Part shown: one piece after another, positions 46,670 through 57,391 of the stretch
Position numbering within the stretch: position 1 is the first letter of the stretch
How the letters are laid out: the number at the start of each line of letters is the position of its first letter
Notes under the pieces: generated by a model
Told to the model about the DNA's origin: nothing
The model's input: only the letters and a program-made list of their open reading frames with translations
The model's database searches: none
Position numbers and translations under genes: made by a program
Source: Tubiluchus corallicola
Lineage: Eukaryota; Priapulida; Priapulimorpha; Priapulimorphida; Tubiluchidae
Assembly (NCBI GenBank): GCA_030141605.1
Contig: JAQGDQ010000065.1
Coordinates: 620,001 to 684,000, forward strand
Direction: 5' to 3'
DNA: 64,000 bases

Positions 46670-47104
46670 AAGTCTAAATGGTCACACAGATAAAAACACA
46701 GGCTTACAATGAATGAGGTGATTACAACAAAATCATGTCAGGTAGTTAAAATATAAAAATATGACAAATATAACATTCAATTTAAATTTATAAGACTTAT
46801 TTGTAGACAACTATATTCAAGTATCAGTTAGTTTCATTATTTCTGCTACTGCTTTATACTATCAATCACATTGTTAGAATTAAAAATATCACATATTGAA
46901 TTAAAGTTAATATTAGTATACCGGTTTCTGATAGCATTTGGCATAGAATAAATAAGTAAATATGTAGCACATGATGTTCGGACTGTACATCAAAACCCTG
47001 TGAGATATTAAAAACCAGAAATGAAAAAAAACACTGCAATAATAAAGCAGCGGGAGAGACGAGTGAGGTACCATTTTGGGCTATATATTTATATGCTGTA
47101 CTAT
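46670..47104. other. No gene recognised
   Basis: AT-rich spacer between gypsy-2 and VNTR copy C; one 87-codon minus-strand frame without motif. Confidence 0.4.
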
Positions 47105-47690
47105 TTAGATCAGAAGGAGCAATATGCAAACACTATGTAGAATGTTTGTACATTAATGATAATCAGTGGAAAGGTCTAAGAGCCTTTGACATTTCACACA
47201 GTTTCGATAATGTGCAAAATATTTTGTATAGTTTCTCTAGGGTACTGTCATTGGCACCATCATCATCACCACCAGCAGCAATGGTATGGTGTAGTGTGAG
47301 TAGGGTGGTTTGTTTAGTGGGTATGGTGTGGGTAGTGTGATGTGGTGGGTATGGTGGGTATGGTGTGGTGTGGTGGGTGGTGCAGTGTCGTATGGTGTCG
47401 TGTGGTAGAGTGATGTGGTGTGCTGTGGGTGGTGTGGTGAAGTGGATATATGGTTAATGTGGTTAGAGTTACGGTGGAGGTGTTGTGGTAGGTGTGAGAG
47501 GCGTGGAGTGGTATGGTAAGTTTGGCAAAGTTTGGGTAGCACAGTGTGGTGGTTGTGGATTTGGTGTAGTATGAGTGGCATGGTGTCAGTAGTGTGGCGT
47601 GGTGGTTGTGGGTTGATGTGGTGTGCTGTGGATTGTTGTGAGTTTATGTGCAAATTTTTTGGTGGGTGCCTTTGCTAGTCATATATATTA
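47105..47690 (+). repeat. GT-rich VNTR composite repeat, copy C
   Basis: Leader with GCAAACACTATGTAGAATG, CAGTTTCGATAATGTGCAAA and ATATTTTGTATAGTTTC, a short CATCATCATC tract, then about 370 bases of degenerate GGTGTGG/GGTATGGTG. It ends with GTGAGTTTATGTGCAAATTT, which is shared with copy D. A (TA)n run follows at 47713-47732. Confidence 0.65.
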
Positions 47691-48394
47691 ATTTTGGTCG
47701 GTGGTATAAGCTTAATATATATATATATATATATAAGATTCGAGGCTATAGCTCCCATGACAGCATCATTTTCGGCGATCTATATATCAAATGAAAGGTA
47801 TCCATCTAGTACATGTAGTCTCACTGGTGGTTTATTTTACAAATCGGGTCCACCAGGAGGAACGGGGGCAAAAAACCTCCAAAATGGGCCCCTTTTGCCT
47901 GTTTCTTGCAAAACTGATAGCTCTTATTTCTAGAGATCGGGAATGGGCCGGGGGTGTGGTGCGTAATGGTCGGATAGCCCGTTCAACGGTGAGTACAGTA
48001 GGCATGTCTAGAATTCGGAGGAGGGCACGGTTTTCCACAATGGGCATTTTCTCAGACACAAACATCCAAATTTTGTGAAAAACTGCACGAACAACACATA
48101 GAAAAGCTCAATTTGTGCAATTTGGCCACCTTGAGAAGACACACTCGCGGAAAGGGGATGAGACGGTCTACAAGGCATGAAGGTTTCAGTAGGAAGAGAG
48201 TTCCACAAGATGAAATGGGAAGGGTGTATTTCGAAGTTCTTTTTCAACCCCCAGTGCTGCACACTGTTTGGAACACCCACTGTCTGAGTTTGAGAAATTA
48301 TGCGGCTGTTTCAGGCATTGTCATCACTTGCCGTTCTACTGTGATATAATATTGTACGTGTAGGTTCTATCATTTTTTAACCATTACCATCCGA
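47691..48394. other. Spacer between VNTR copies, no gene recognised
   Basis: Overlapping frames up to 95 codons on both strands have no motif. The segment may belong to the same composite repeat as copies C and D, because it joins them directly, but I cannot align it to copies A or B. Confidence 0.35.
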
Positions 48395-48770
48395 GAAGCA
48401 ATAAGGAAAAACTATTTAGAATGTTCATGCGTTATTGAACATTGGTGGATGGGTCTAACAGAGTTTGTCATAGCGTACAGTTTTGAATTTTTGCAAAATA
48501 TTTTGCGTGGTTTTGCTATGCTGCTGTGATGTTGGTGTTGATGCTGTAGCTGTCATCAACATCATCATCAGCATCGTCATTATCATCATGGTCACCATGT
48601 GATGTGGTAAGTTTGGTGTGGTGTGATATGGTATGGTGTAGTTTGTCGAGTGTGGCATGTTGTGGGTGGAATGGTGTGGTGTGTTGTGGTATGGGTGGTG
48701 TGATGTGGGTTGTGTGGTGTGGTATGGTCTGTTCTTGTGAGTTTATGCGCAAAGTATTTTGTGGAGTTTG
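48395..48770 (+). repeat. GT-rich VNTR composite repeat, copy D
   Basis: Leader GAATGTTCATGCGTTATTGA, TGGTGGATGGGTCTAACAG, TTGCAAAATATTTTGCG and ATGCTGCTGTGATG. Then a CATCATCATCAGCATC tract and a short GGTGTGG array, ending GTGAGTTTATGCGCAAAGTA. It is the shortest tandem region of the four copies. Confidence 0.65.
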
Positions 48771-48889
48771 GCTAACTTAAAATAATTCTTATAAAATTCT
48801 GGGTGAAAAGAGGATAAACCAGCGTTTAGTTTTTAAAAAAAAAACTCATATGTAATTCATAAATTGCTGTTTCCTGTGCAACGAGTTTC

Positions 48890-48895
48890 TTTATT
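48890..48895 (-). promoter_or_regulatory. ABHD11: Candidate polyadenylation signal of ABHD11
   Basis: AATAAA on the minus strand, about 375 bases after the ABHD11 stop codon. Between them, at about 48927-48998, a 36-base unit (containing AAGCTATGAATTTCATGCAT) is tandemly duplicated in the putative 3' UTR. Confidence 0.45.
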
Positions 48896-49268
48896 GGCCA
48901 TGGATAGAGCAATATCTCATTTACTGTATGCAAGCTATGAATTTCATGCATTTACACATTATTATGTAAGCTATGAATTTCATGCATTTACACATTATTC
49001 TTACATCTTTTTTAAACGATGTCAACGACCAATACCTACAGTAATAATAACATTTTTGTAATTTCTTTGTACTCTATGTACAGTCAGAAGTACAATATGT
49101 AAGAACAGAACAACTGTCTTTCTTATCAAGGCAAAGTCAACATAACCTCATTGCACTAGAGTTTACAACGTTTCCATCATTGAGTAACTTGATAACATGA
49201 CTGCTGAGCTTTACAACACCTTTACAACTTCTAATTTGACAATCGATAAAAAAGAATGTCTACGCAAT

Positions 49269-49416
49269 TTACAGGCTGCTAGGCTTGTTCATAAATGGCA
49301 CTAAGATGTTCAAGACTTCCCGTGGTTTGTCTAAGTGAAGCCAATGTCCAGCTCCCTCTACATGACTAATCTCTGCACGAGGAAACAGTCGCTGCACTTC
49401 CGGATAATCTGCCTTG
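49269..49416 (-). CDS. ABHD11: ABHD11 last coding exon (alpha/beta-hydrolase C-terminus)
   Basis: The minus strand after acceptor TATTCTTTCTAG reads KADYPEVQRLFPRAEISHVE, GAGHWLHLDKPREVLNILVP and FMNKPSSL, then TAA at 49271-49269. The AGHWLHxDKP motif holds the catalytic histidine of the alpha/beta-hydrolase triad, and the preceding YxEVxRLFPxAxI is typical of ABHD11. ABHD11 is a mitochondrial serine hydrolase, known in mammals to associate with the 2-oxoglutarate dehydrogenase complex. The first base (C) completes the codon split by the intron, giving Thr with the AC at the end of the 52827-53011 exon. The frame is intact and looks functional. Confidence 0.9.
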
Positions 49417-49779
49417 CTAGAAAGAATATGAGAATAGTACCAACACCATTACAAAATAAATTTTACAAGATTTCCCTAGAAACAACGCATAAAAACTGCG
49501 AGCGTATGATTTAAAAAAAATACAAGTTAATTTGCTAAATTAAATCTACCAGTATTCTCGATGAATTTTTGAACTACTTATAAAAGTGGTCATAGTTTAA
49601 CAAGGGACTACCATTTAAAAGAAAGAAAATTACAGACTCAGTGTCTAAGTTGAATACATAATTGGTATTATGTTATTTCGATACATGGAGGATAAACTGT
49701 GAACAGGTTGTTCTCTATATAGATCTACTTATAAAAAAGGGCATTCTCTACAATTAGGCTAATTCAAACGTTCATTTAA

Positions 49780-51640
49780 TTGTGAAAAGCCTTACAATAT
49801 AGGTTAAATACTTATACGCCTGTCAACAAATCCAAGCAAGTTTCAAACGTTGCGTCTAAAACTACTGATGGTTGAAGAATTCTTAATATGTAGGGTAGTG
49901 TATTTCAGTCAACTAGCGTAGATGGAAAATGAATTATGAAAATAATCACAACGTTTCTGAAACACAGAAAAATCGGCACGATTTCTTAGTTAATAAGCAA
50001 TTAAATTTCTATTAGAATGCGATAATAGCTCATACAAAAAAGATGGACATAAGTGGTTTACTATTTTGAAAATGTTACAAGCCTGTGTAAAAATGTCTTT
50101 TGGACAGCGGATCGAACCCATTGTGGTACAATAATTTAGTTGTATTTGAGCATTTCATGGCTCTGCAGCAAATATACGCGGTGCGTTTTTGCACATTTGA
50201 AGAGATTCAGAAATGTATGATAGACCAAATCACATCAGCGTATTCAAGTACTGGACAAATATACTCACTACTTATGTTATCTGTTACGCAATCAATGAAC
50301 ACTAGAAATTTAAGATGGGGCCAAGAATGGGACTCCGCGGGATGCCAGCACATGTTGAGCTATATTCAGAACAACTGCTACTTAAGATGACTCTCAAACA
50401 GCAAATGGACAGATAGGATCCAAGCCATTTTAATAGTGCTCCAGTAATAACCTAGCTGGTTTAGTTTAAATACCAAACCCCCATTCCACTCTTGTCAAAT
50501 GTCTGCATGTCAAAAGAAACAGCCCTGACATCAAAACCATTATCGAGAATTTGATAAATATTATTGTATATTATTATGTATATCAATTGGTGAACTGACC
50601 CGTTATTGCAATGAAAACCAGATTTTCCAAAACTTTATAATCTACAATGACGTAGTTAAATAAACATTTATAAACGATTCTTTCAAGTACTTTCAATAAG
50701 CAAGATAAGAAAGATACGTGTCTGTAGCTGTTTTTTAACTGACAGTCGTCTTTTCTAAATATTGGGCTAACACATTTCGAATTTTTGGACATATTCAGGT
50801 TTGCAAAGAAATGCTAAATAATTTCGATAGAGGTGGTGTTGCTAATGCTACAGCAGTTTTCTTTAGAAATAAATTACTCATACAATTGTCACCAGAAGCC
50901 TTGAAAACATCTAGGCTTAAGAGAATACCACGAATGTAAAGCAGGGTATGCTCACAAGGTAATGCACTCAGACTTGACAAATGAGCATCAATTTTGCAAA
51001 AAAATTGTAGCGATTCGTGTACCGGATTTAGCGTTGATTGCTCACAGAGGAACTTGAACAATATAGTTGCTTTATCTTTGTCGAGAGTTATGAGTTCGTT
51101 TCCTTCCTTGAGTGGTGGAACTACAACATAATTCTTTTTTTCCTAATTAGACTTTGTAAGTTTCCACCAGGTTTTACTGGTAGTACTATTTTTTCGTAGT
51201 ACTTGCTTTTACTTTCAAAGCACGCTTTCTTAAACTCAATTCTAGACTTCTCAAAATTTTCTCTCGCGAAATTATTAAAATGTTTTTTATATTTTAACCA
51301 CTTTACATGTTTTTTCTGCGCAATTTACAACAATACATGTTAAACCAAGGCTTAACCATAGGTCTCACGGTAGCTATTGTTGAAGGGACATGACGTTTAT
51401 TAAGTCTGATATTTTACAAACATTATTTGCTTTGGACATTAGGCTTCTAACATTTGTTTGTAAGAAATGTAAAGTTTTTGTTTTGGGGATAAGACCTGGG
51501 CTACTGTGTACGTCACCACAAACAAGCACTAAAATTAAAACAATAGCAGCAATGAACTTTGATTTACCTGGACGATTGTAATGAGGCTTGTACGGAATAC
51601 TTTTCGCATGATGAAATAACAAATAAATTAAAATGTCTGA
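49780..51640 (-). mobile_element. LINE-F: decayed CR1-like LINE inside an ABHD11 intron
   Basis: Minus-strand order: CGDVHSSPGLIPKTKTLHFL and TNVRSLMSKANNV (endonuclease start, 51550-51400), a linker with RREN/KKACFES-like remains (about 51300-51200) and LATPPLSKLFSISLQT. RT pieces SPIFRKDDCQLKNSYR, FLSCLLKVLERIVYKCLF and RAVSFDMQTFDKS (50790-50500) follow. Last, in many shifts, come FKIVNHLCPSFLYELL and LRNRADFSVFQKR (50090-49960), the LINE C-terminus. Most of the endonuclease is deleted. It is on the same strand as ABHD11 but in an intron. Confidence 0.7.
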
Positions 51641-52820
51641 TACCTGCCCTATAAACTAAAATATCAATCAATATCCCGTATGAAGGAAAAAAGTCAAAAA
51701 ATTGCACGTTCCCAGCATAAACAATAACATTATACAAAAGAGTAAATGAAGGTAGAGTTCGATACAGGTCGAAATTACAATTGTTGAAGAGTAACAAGGG
51801 GACATTTTTATACCAATCGTGGCCATTTCGGTACAAATTAGATAACAATTAAAATAAGTTATAAAACCGTTTTGCCTGAAATAAAACATATTTTGCTTCA
51901 GAAAATGAGTGCAACCCCTGCAGAAGCAGAAGCACTTTATTATCTAACTCAAATATCGCAAGGTTTATTTTGTACCAAGTAATACAGATTAGGATTATAG
52001 CCCAAAGTAGTGCGAAGCCAATTTGGTTCGTTCTGCATATTTTTGTTCAAGAACGCATAATTTGACATCTGTGTTTGCCTTTTGTCTGTGCACAAGCAAT
52101 GCACGTCCTTTTTTGACACAACTAAACAGATTAGGTTTGGTAGACTTGGGAGTAACAAGAATAGCTAATTTAATGTAATGGAGTTGGAAATTATTGCTCC
52201 TTATACAGTTAATAGTAAAGGATAAAGTTTGTTCAGCTTGATGTAATCTTAAGTATTTTGGTGTTGTGTAGGGGTGTACGAGATCAAAGTTGCTACGGTC
52301 TCGATCCCCGAACCTCGATTCTAAACTCCATTCCCAAACATAAACTCCTGTCCCAAACCCCGCTCCCAACTTCTATTTCCATCGGACCCATTCTGCCCTC
52401 GATTCCGACCTGGAATTTTATAGTATTCGAAAAAACAATGTTTAGTTTAAGTTTTCGAGGAGTATCAAGAAAAGTGGTGTTTACCAAATCATTCATTGCT
52501 AAAATTTCGAGAGATCATAGTTTTTATTGAGATTTTAAGCAGTTCCATCGCATTTGTCGACCGCTATTTTTTAAAATGTTTAAAGTAAACACGGCTTCTT
52601 TTTTGCTGGATATACAAAGGGAGAGCGTTTTCAGTGTTTTGTGAGTGTGATAATAATGTTGGAACAATTTAAAGAAATGGATTTTCAGAAACCACTGTGA
52701 GCAAAAGACAAGAAACTATTACATGTATATAGTAGTCAAGATACGGTATGAAGTCTAAACTATAGTTTTTAGTGCTGTCGCACAATAGAATAAGTAAAGT
52801 GAACAAAATAACTGATTTTA
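51641..52820. other. ABHD11 intron, no other gene recognised
   Basis: Short frames only. At about 52295-52425 a C-rich, roughly 11-base degenerate repeat (CCCCGAACCTCGATTC, CATTCCCAAAC, TGTCCCAAACCCC) is visible. Confidence 0.45.
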
Positions 52821-52826
52821 ACTTAC

Positions 52827-53011
52827 GTGAAATATTGACTCTCTGCACCACCAATAAAGAGTGCGTCTGAATGATAAGCACGATTGTAGGAAGTGAACCT
52901 GACTAAGTGCACCAAGTTATTGCCAATATTCTCAATATTACAAATCCATCCAAACTGTCTGGGTTCTAACTCCACGACATTATTTAACAGAAAACTTCTT
53001 ACCAAATCTTC
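52827..53011 (-). CDS. ABHD11: ABHD11 penultimate coding exon
   Basis: Bounded by acceptor TTACTGTTATAG (53023-53012) and donor GTAAGT (52826-52821). It encodes EDLVRSFLLNNVVELEPRQF, GWICNIENIGNNLVHLV and ALFIGGAESQYF: the lid/cap region and the strand before the final His loop. In ABHD11 the corresponding stretch runs from VRxFLLxNLV through FxWRxNLxxL to the FLxGGxSxxV strand. The 185 bases begin in phase 0 and end with two bases of a codon, matching both neighbours. No stops or shifts. Confidence 0.92.
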
Positions 53012-53838
53012 CTATAACAGTAAGACAAATTGTAATGTTTTAGCAATGAAACAAATCATCATAATAACTGTATCTTTCAAAAAATTGCCCAAAACAAAAC
53101 CAGTGGCCACTGAGCTTAATGGGATACATGGGAGGTATCGGTTAACGTTCTTTTTGTTGTAGCTGAGGGTGTTGTTAAGAAAAACGAAACAAAAAAATAG
53201 TGATTATGTTCTTCAGCTTTAATTGAGATAAACAAAGAATGCAGCAGAACAGTACATGTGTTGCCTCATGACCTAAAATTCGTGAAATTGAGTAATTTTC
53301 ATTAATTAGGGCCATTCTGCCACATAATCCCAAACAATGCTCCAACCTTCCGACTTAGGCAAGACTGTTTGACTAACAAACAGGTGTTATTGCGCGTTCA
53401 GACTAGAAAGTTCTCCTAAAATACTAAGAAATATTACATGTCATGCACTACGAAAGAGCTACGAAAATTTATAAAAATATAATAAAACATATACAGAGTT
53501 TAAATACAAAGCATCAGTTAAAAATGTTGCCAACAAAAACTTCTCGTTTTATTTTTCTCAATTTTATTGACTGTAAGAATAACTTTCATTACAATTTTTA
53601 GTTCCTAACAATGTCTTTAATGCTAAATCTTCTTTTTTTGTACTGCTGTATAAGGTATTATTGTATTCACACTAAATAACAGCTGAGCCAAAGAATAATA
53701 AAGTTTAGTCAACAAAAGTTAGAAATAAATCTCACTCAATAAAAAGAATACATTGTATACTACAACAAGTCGCAAGATTCCTGGCTAGTATATACGCTTT
53801 TGTACGGAGCCGCCGAAGGGATATAATTTGTATAATTC

Positions 53839-54069
53839 GTGCGTACGAAATACTAGTTCGTGGCCACGAATTACTAAAAGTTGTGTTAAAACACCGTAAT
53901 GATTTTATTACTTAAATTTGTTTTACATTCACTTTTAAGGAAATTGTTTTGTGTATAGGGTACATTAAAATCAATTTTGCATAGTTATAACACTTCTTCT
54001 CTGAAGGAACCATGAAACCCAAAGTGTAAATTAGTATTCTGTGAGCACGAATTTGTATTTCGTACACAC
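53839..54069. mobile_element. Small palindromic MITE abutting the gypsy-3 3' LTR
   Basis: The left end GTGCGTACGAAATACTAGTT and the inverted right end GTGTGTACGAAATACAAATT form inverted termini that continue as CGTG on both sides (231 bases in total, no ORF). The right end coincides with the point where the gypsy-3 3' LTR stops matching its 5' LTR. Superfamily not assignable from the ends. Confidence 0.6.
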
Positions 54070-54278
54070 TACTATACTATAGAACATTCTACAATATTCT
54101 AGTGGATCTCCAAAACACCTCCTCACTGAAACTGATGCTACCTCGAAAGCATCAGCAACAAAGTCTCTCTCTCAGCTTGGGTGTTCTCTTGGATTGTCTG
54201 GGGTTGTCCGGTCCATACTCTGGCACAGGCGGCTTGGTCTCGGGCATGGGCAGAGGTGCTCTCCTTGCTTCAGAGTTT

Positions 54279-55360
54279 CTAACAGTTCTTCCAGGATCTC
54301 CATTGGATGATCAGGTGGAAGCTCAAAAAAAAGTTCGTCTCATCACCAGGTTCATAGTCCTCCGCAAAAGCATAGTGCGGACGTAGCTGTTCCCAATGTC
54401 GTCTCCACATTGGACCATGAAGAAGGACCTTAACGTTGAAGCAGCGAGTACCCAGAGACTTCTTGATGACCGCTGGTACCCATAGGGGATGTCCGTCTCG
54501 GCGAGATCCATAGTACAGTGCATAGAAAGGCTCCCCAGCCTTGTACTGCTTGGTGACCTTGGCGACACCTCCCGAGTCTGGAGTTGACCCCTTGGATTGC
54601 TTGCCCTGAGCGGTGTGCACTGGCGAGGGTAGCAGAGAGTCGATCCTTGTCCATATCTGCCGAGACATCAAGAGTTCACTCGGAGAGAATCCACAGGATG
54701 TCGGTGTTCTTCGGTACTGCACCAGGAACTCTTGAAGAGCTCGTTTCGGGGCCAGAGAAGACTTCCCGAGTGCTTGCTTGAATGTCTGCACTAAGAGTTC
54801 TGCTGCTCCGTTGATAGCTGGATGGTATGGTGCTCCTGTGAGATGTGTGATCCCACATTCTTTGCACCAGTTCTGGAACTCTACAGACACATTGATACAT
54901 TGCCTGTGACCAGCGTGTGAGGGAATCCGAAGTGAGTGAAGTCCTCTTCCAGTAGATCTAGAGTGGTTCTAGTGGACGTGGAAGACGTAGGGTGAATGCA
55001 TGGATACTTTGAGTAAGCATCCGTTATCACCAGCCAGTTCATACCGATGAAATTAATGCCGTGATCTAGGTGTAAGCGGCTATATGGCTGCTCTGGTAGC
55101 TTCCATTGAGGAACTGCAGGCTTGTATGGCTTGTTTTGATATGCGGTTGACCTAAGATCTTGGACTGCAGGCTCTGTGGAATCAAAACTCTTGATCCATG
55201 GATGAGGCAACCTTGGCAGATGCTGAGTGAGTCCGACAACTTCCGGAACTTTTCGACTTCTTCATTGATCTCAGAATGCTTGGGCGGCCACTCTTCTCGG
55301 ACGTAGCGCATGACAGTAGCTAGCACTGGATCTTTCCGACACTTGTCGTAGGCGTCCACA
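54279..55360 (-). pseudogene. Gypsy-3 integrase
   Basis: An N-terminal segment VLATVMRYVREEWPPKHSEI and SICQGCLIHGSRVLIPQSLQ leads to degraded zinc-binding sequence. The core follows: SRLHLDHGINFIGMNWLVIT, DAYSKYP (first Asp), TLVTGN (second Asp lost, Gly in DNG region) and YHPAINGAAELLVQTFKQAL (Glu). The C-terminal domain has LWVPAVIKKSLGTRC and RRHWEQLRPHY. Frames switch near 55070 and 54890. Confidence 0.82.
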
Positions 55361-55485
55361 GGCTTGACTTGAAGACTGAGAACTTTGATGGCACACTGTT
55401 AGCATCCACAGGCTTGACTTGAAGACTGAGAACTTTGATGGCACACTGTTAGCATCCACAGGCTTGACTTGAAGACTGGGAACTT
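55352..55485 (-). repeat. 50-bp tandem triplication in gypsy-3 pol
   Basis: A unit starting GCRTCCACAGGCTTGACTTG is repeated at 55352, 55402 and 55452 (the third copy diverges after about 30 bases). A second short duplication, CATGTCCATGTCTTCACC, follows at about 55486-55535. Neither period is a multiple of three. The array lies between the RNase H and integrase coding regions. Confidence 0.9.
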
Positions 55486-55619
55486 CATGTCCATGTCTTC
55501 ACCATGGGCACATACCATGTCCATGTCTTCACCCTTTTCCTCCCTGTCGAAGTCATTGTTGTCTCCAGATGGCAAGCGACTAAGGGCATCTGCATTGCCG
55601 TGATCTGCTGTTTTGGGGT

Positions 55620-57361
55620 ACTTGATGGTGTAGTCAAACTGGTTCAGCTACAGGGCCCACCGAACTAGACGATTAGCTGCAAGAAGTGGTGTCCCTTTCT
55701 TCGGTCGGAAGAGTGATGTCAGTGGCTCGTGATCTGTCACCAGTATGAAATGACATCTGTAGATGTATTGGTAGAATTTCCGCAAGCCGAAAACGATGGC
55801 TAGGGCTTCTTCGTGGAAATGGCTGTAGTTCCTTTCTGCAGCCGTGAGAGTCTTGGACACATTGGGCGCTCGCTATCGTCCGGATAGCGATGAAACAGGA
55901 CAGCTCTAATTCCACAATGTTGGACACGTCACAAGCCAATCCCAGAGGTTGTCTGGGTTGAAATGCACAAGGACTTGATCTGAGGATAGCACATTTTTCA
56001 ACAGTTCAAATGCTGTTTGCTCCTCATCTCCCCACTTTCAGGGGACTGTCTTCTTGGTCAGGTGGTAAAGAGGCTCTGCCATAGTAGCCAGGTTTGGGAT
56101 GAACTTCCCGTAGAATTGAACCGAGCCCAAGAAAGACTTCAAGCTTGAGATGTCTGTAAGAGATGGCATCTTCATGACTGCCTCGACCTTGGATCCTTTT
56201 GCAACTCCTTCGGCTGATAGGGTACGTCCAAGATATTCGACACTTGGTTGTGTGAACAAGTTTTTTCACGACGACATGAGTCCTTTGTCATTCAGACAAG
56301 TGAGCAAGCATCTCAGGTGGTCATTGGCGTCTTGCCCGCTGACGAGTATATTGTCGTGGAAGATGGCAACTCCAGGCAAATCAGTGGTAACCAGGCGCTG
56401 ACTTGATTCCGAAAGGGAGTCATTGCTGCAGGAGTATCCCACGGTGGGTATTGAGAGTTAGCCTGCATTGGCTCGCAGGTGCCAGCTTAATCTGGTTGTA
56501 GGCATCAGCAAGGTCGATCTTCATGTAGCCGCATCCGCCTCCCAGCTTCTGCATCAGTTCCTCTGGGAGTGGCATTGGGTGACGGTAGTCCTCCAGCTGA
56601 TCGTTGATACCGACTGAGTAGTCACCACAGATCCTCTGCAACTTGGGCTTCTGAGTGCCCGGAGTGTAAGCTTTACGAATCTGTACCACTGGCGTTCCGT
56701 ATGCTGGACTGGCTTCCAGACACCTTTGGCGATGCCTTCTTCGTTACCTTTGGCCAGGCCATCACGAAGAGCGAATTGAACAGGTCGTGCCTTGTGAAAA
56801 ACCGGCTTCGCATCAGACTTGAACTTCACTTTCAGCTCGAAGTCCTTAAGACACCCCAATTCTTCTTTGAAGCGATCTGGGAACTCGTTGCAGGGAAGCA
56901 CAAGACATGTCAGAGGTCTTCGGACATAACATTTTTACACCCTCGCTCTTGTCTTGACTCTCTCTTCTGCTCAGTCCTAGAGCACTGTCCATAGAAATTC
57001 CCAGAATCTGGATAGCGTTTCGTCGCAGCAGGTTCAGGTCAGGGACCTTGGTGACAATGTAAGGAATTGAGCGTTGTTTACCAGTCTTTGGATCCTTGGT
57101 CTGGCCCATGAAAGTTCCCAGCACATGGCAGATTTGGCATGACTTGCTGGCAGACTTGTAGTGATGTCTGACGTCATCCAGCTTTGGCTTTCCTAGTTGT
57201 TTCCAGACCGGCACTGAAACGAAATTTCCCGTTGTTGCAGTGTCAAGTTCCATCTTGAACTGTCGGTCTTTGATGGTGATAACGACATCCAAACTAGGAA
57301 AATCTTCAGGAACTTCACCGAGGATCGCCTTGACAAGCTCAGCTTTTGTGACTCTCCTCAC
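55620..57361 (-). pseudogene. Gypsy-3 protease, RT and RNase H
   Basis: Protease: FKMELDTATTGNFVSVPVWK, with Asp-Thr-Ala in place of the catalytic Asp-Thr-Gly. RT: KPVFHKARPVQFALRD, RICGDYSVGIN, MKIDLADAYNQIKLAP, LPFGIKSAPG and, at 56350-56361, Phe-His-Asp-Asn instead of Tyr-x-Asp-Asp. Then VEYLGRTLSAEGVAKGSK and SFLGSVQFYGKFIPNLA. RNase H: TLTAAERNYSHFHEEALAIV and ILVTDHEPLTSLFRPKKGT. At least four frame changes. Both altered active sites would inactivate the enzymes. Confidence 0.8.
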
Positions 57362-57391
57362 GGACTTCCCAGATTTCCGGTCCTGTTGCTG

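Noticed and set aside
47832-48280. Overlapping 77-95-codon frames on both strands between VNTR copies
   Set aside because: No motif in any; overlapping opposite-strand frames of like length indicate chance in less AT-rich sequence.
52258-52530. C-rich frame as a coding exon
   Set aside because: The sequence is a degenerate repeat of about 11 bases (TCCCAAAC-like) inside an ABHD11 intron.
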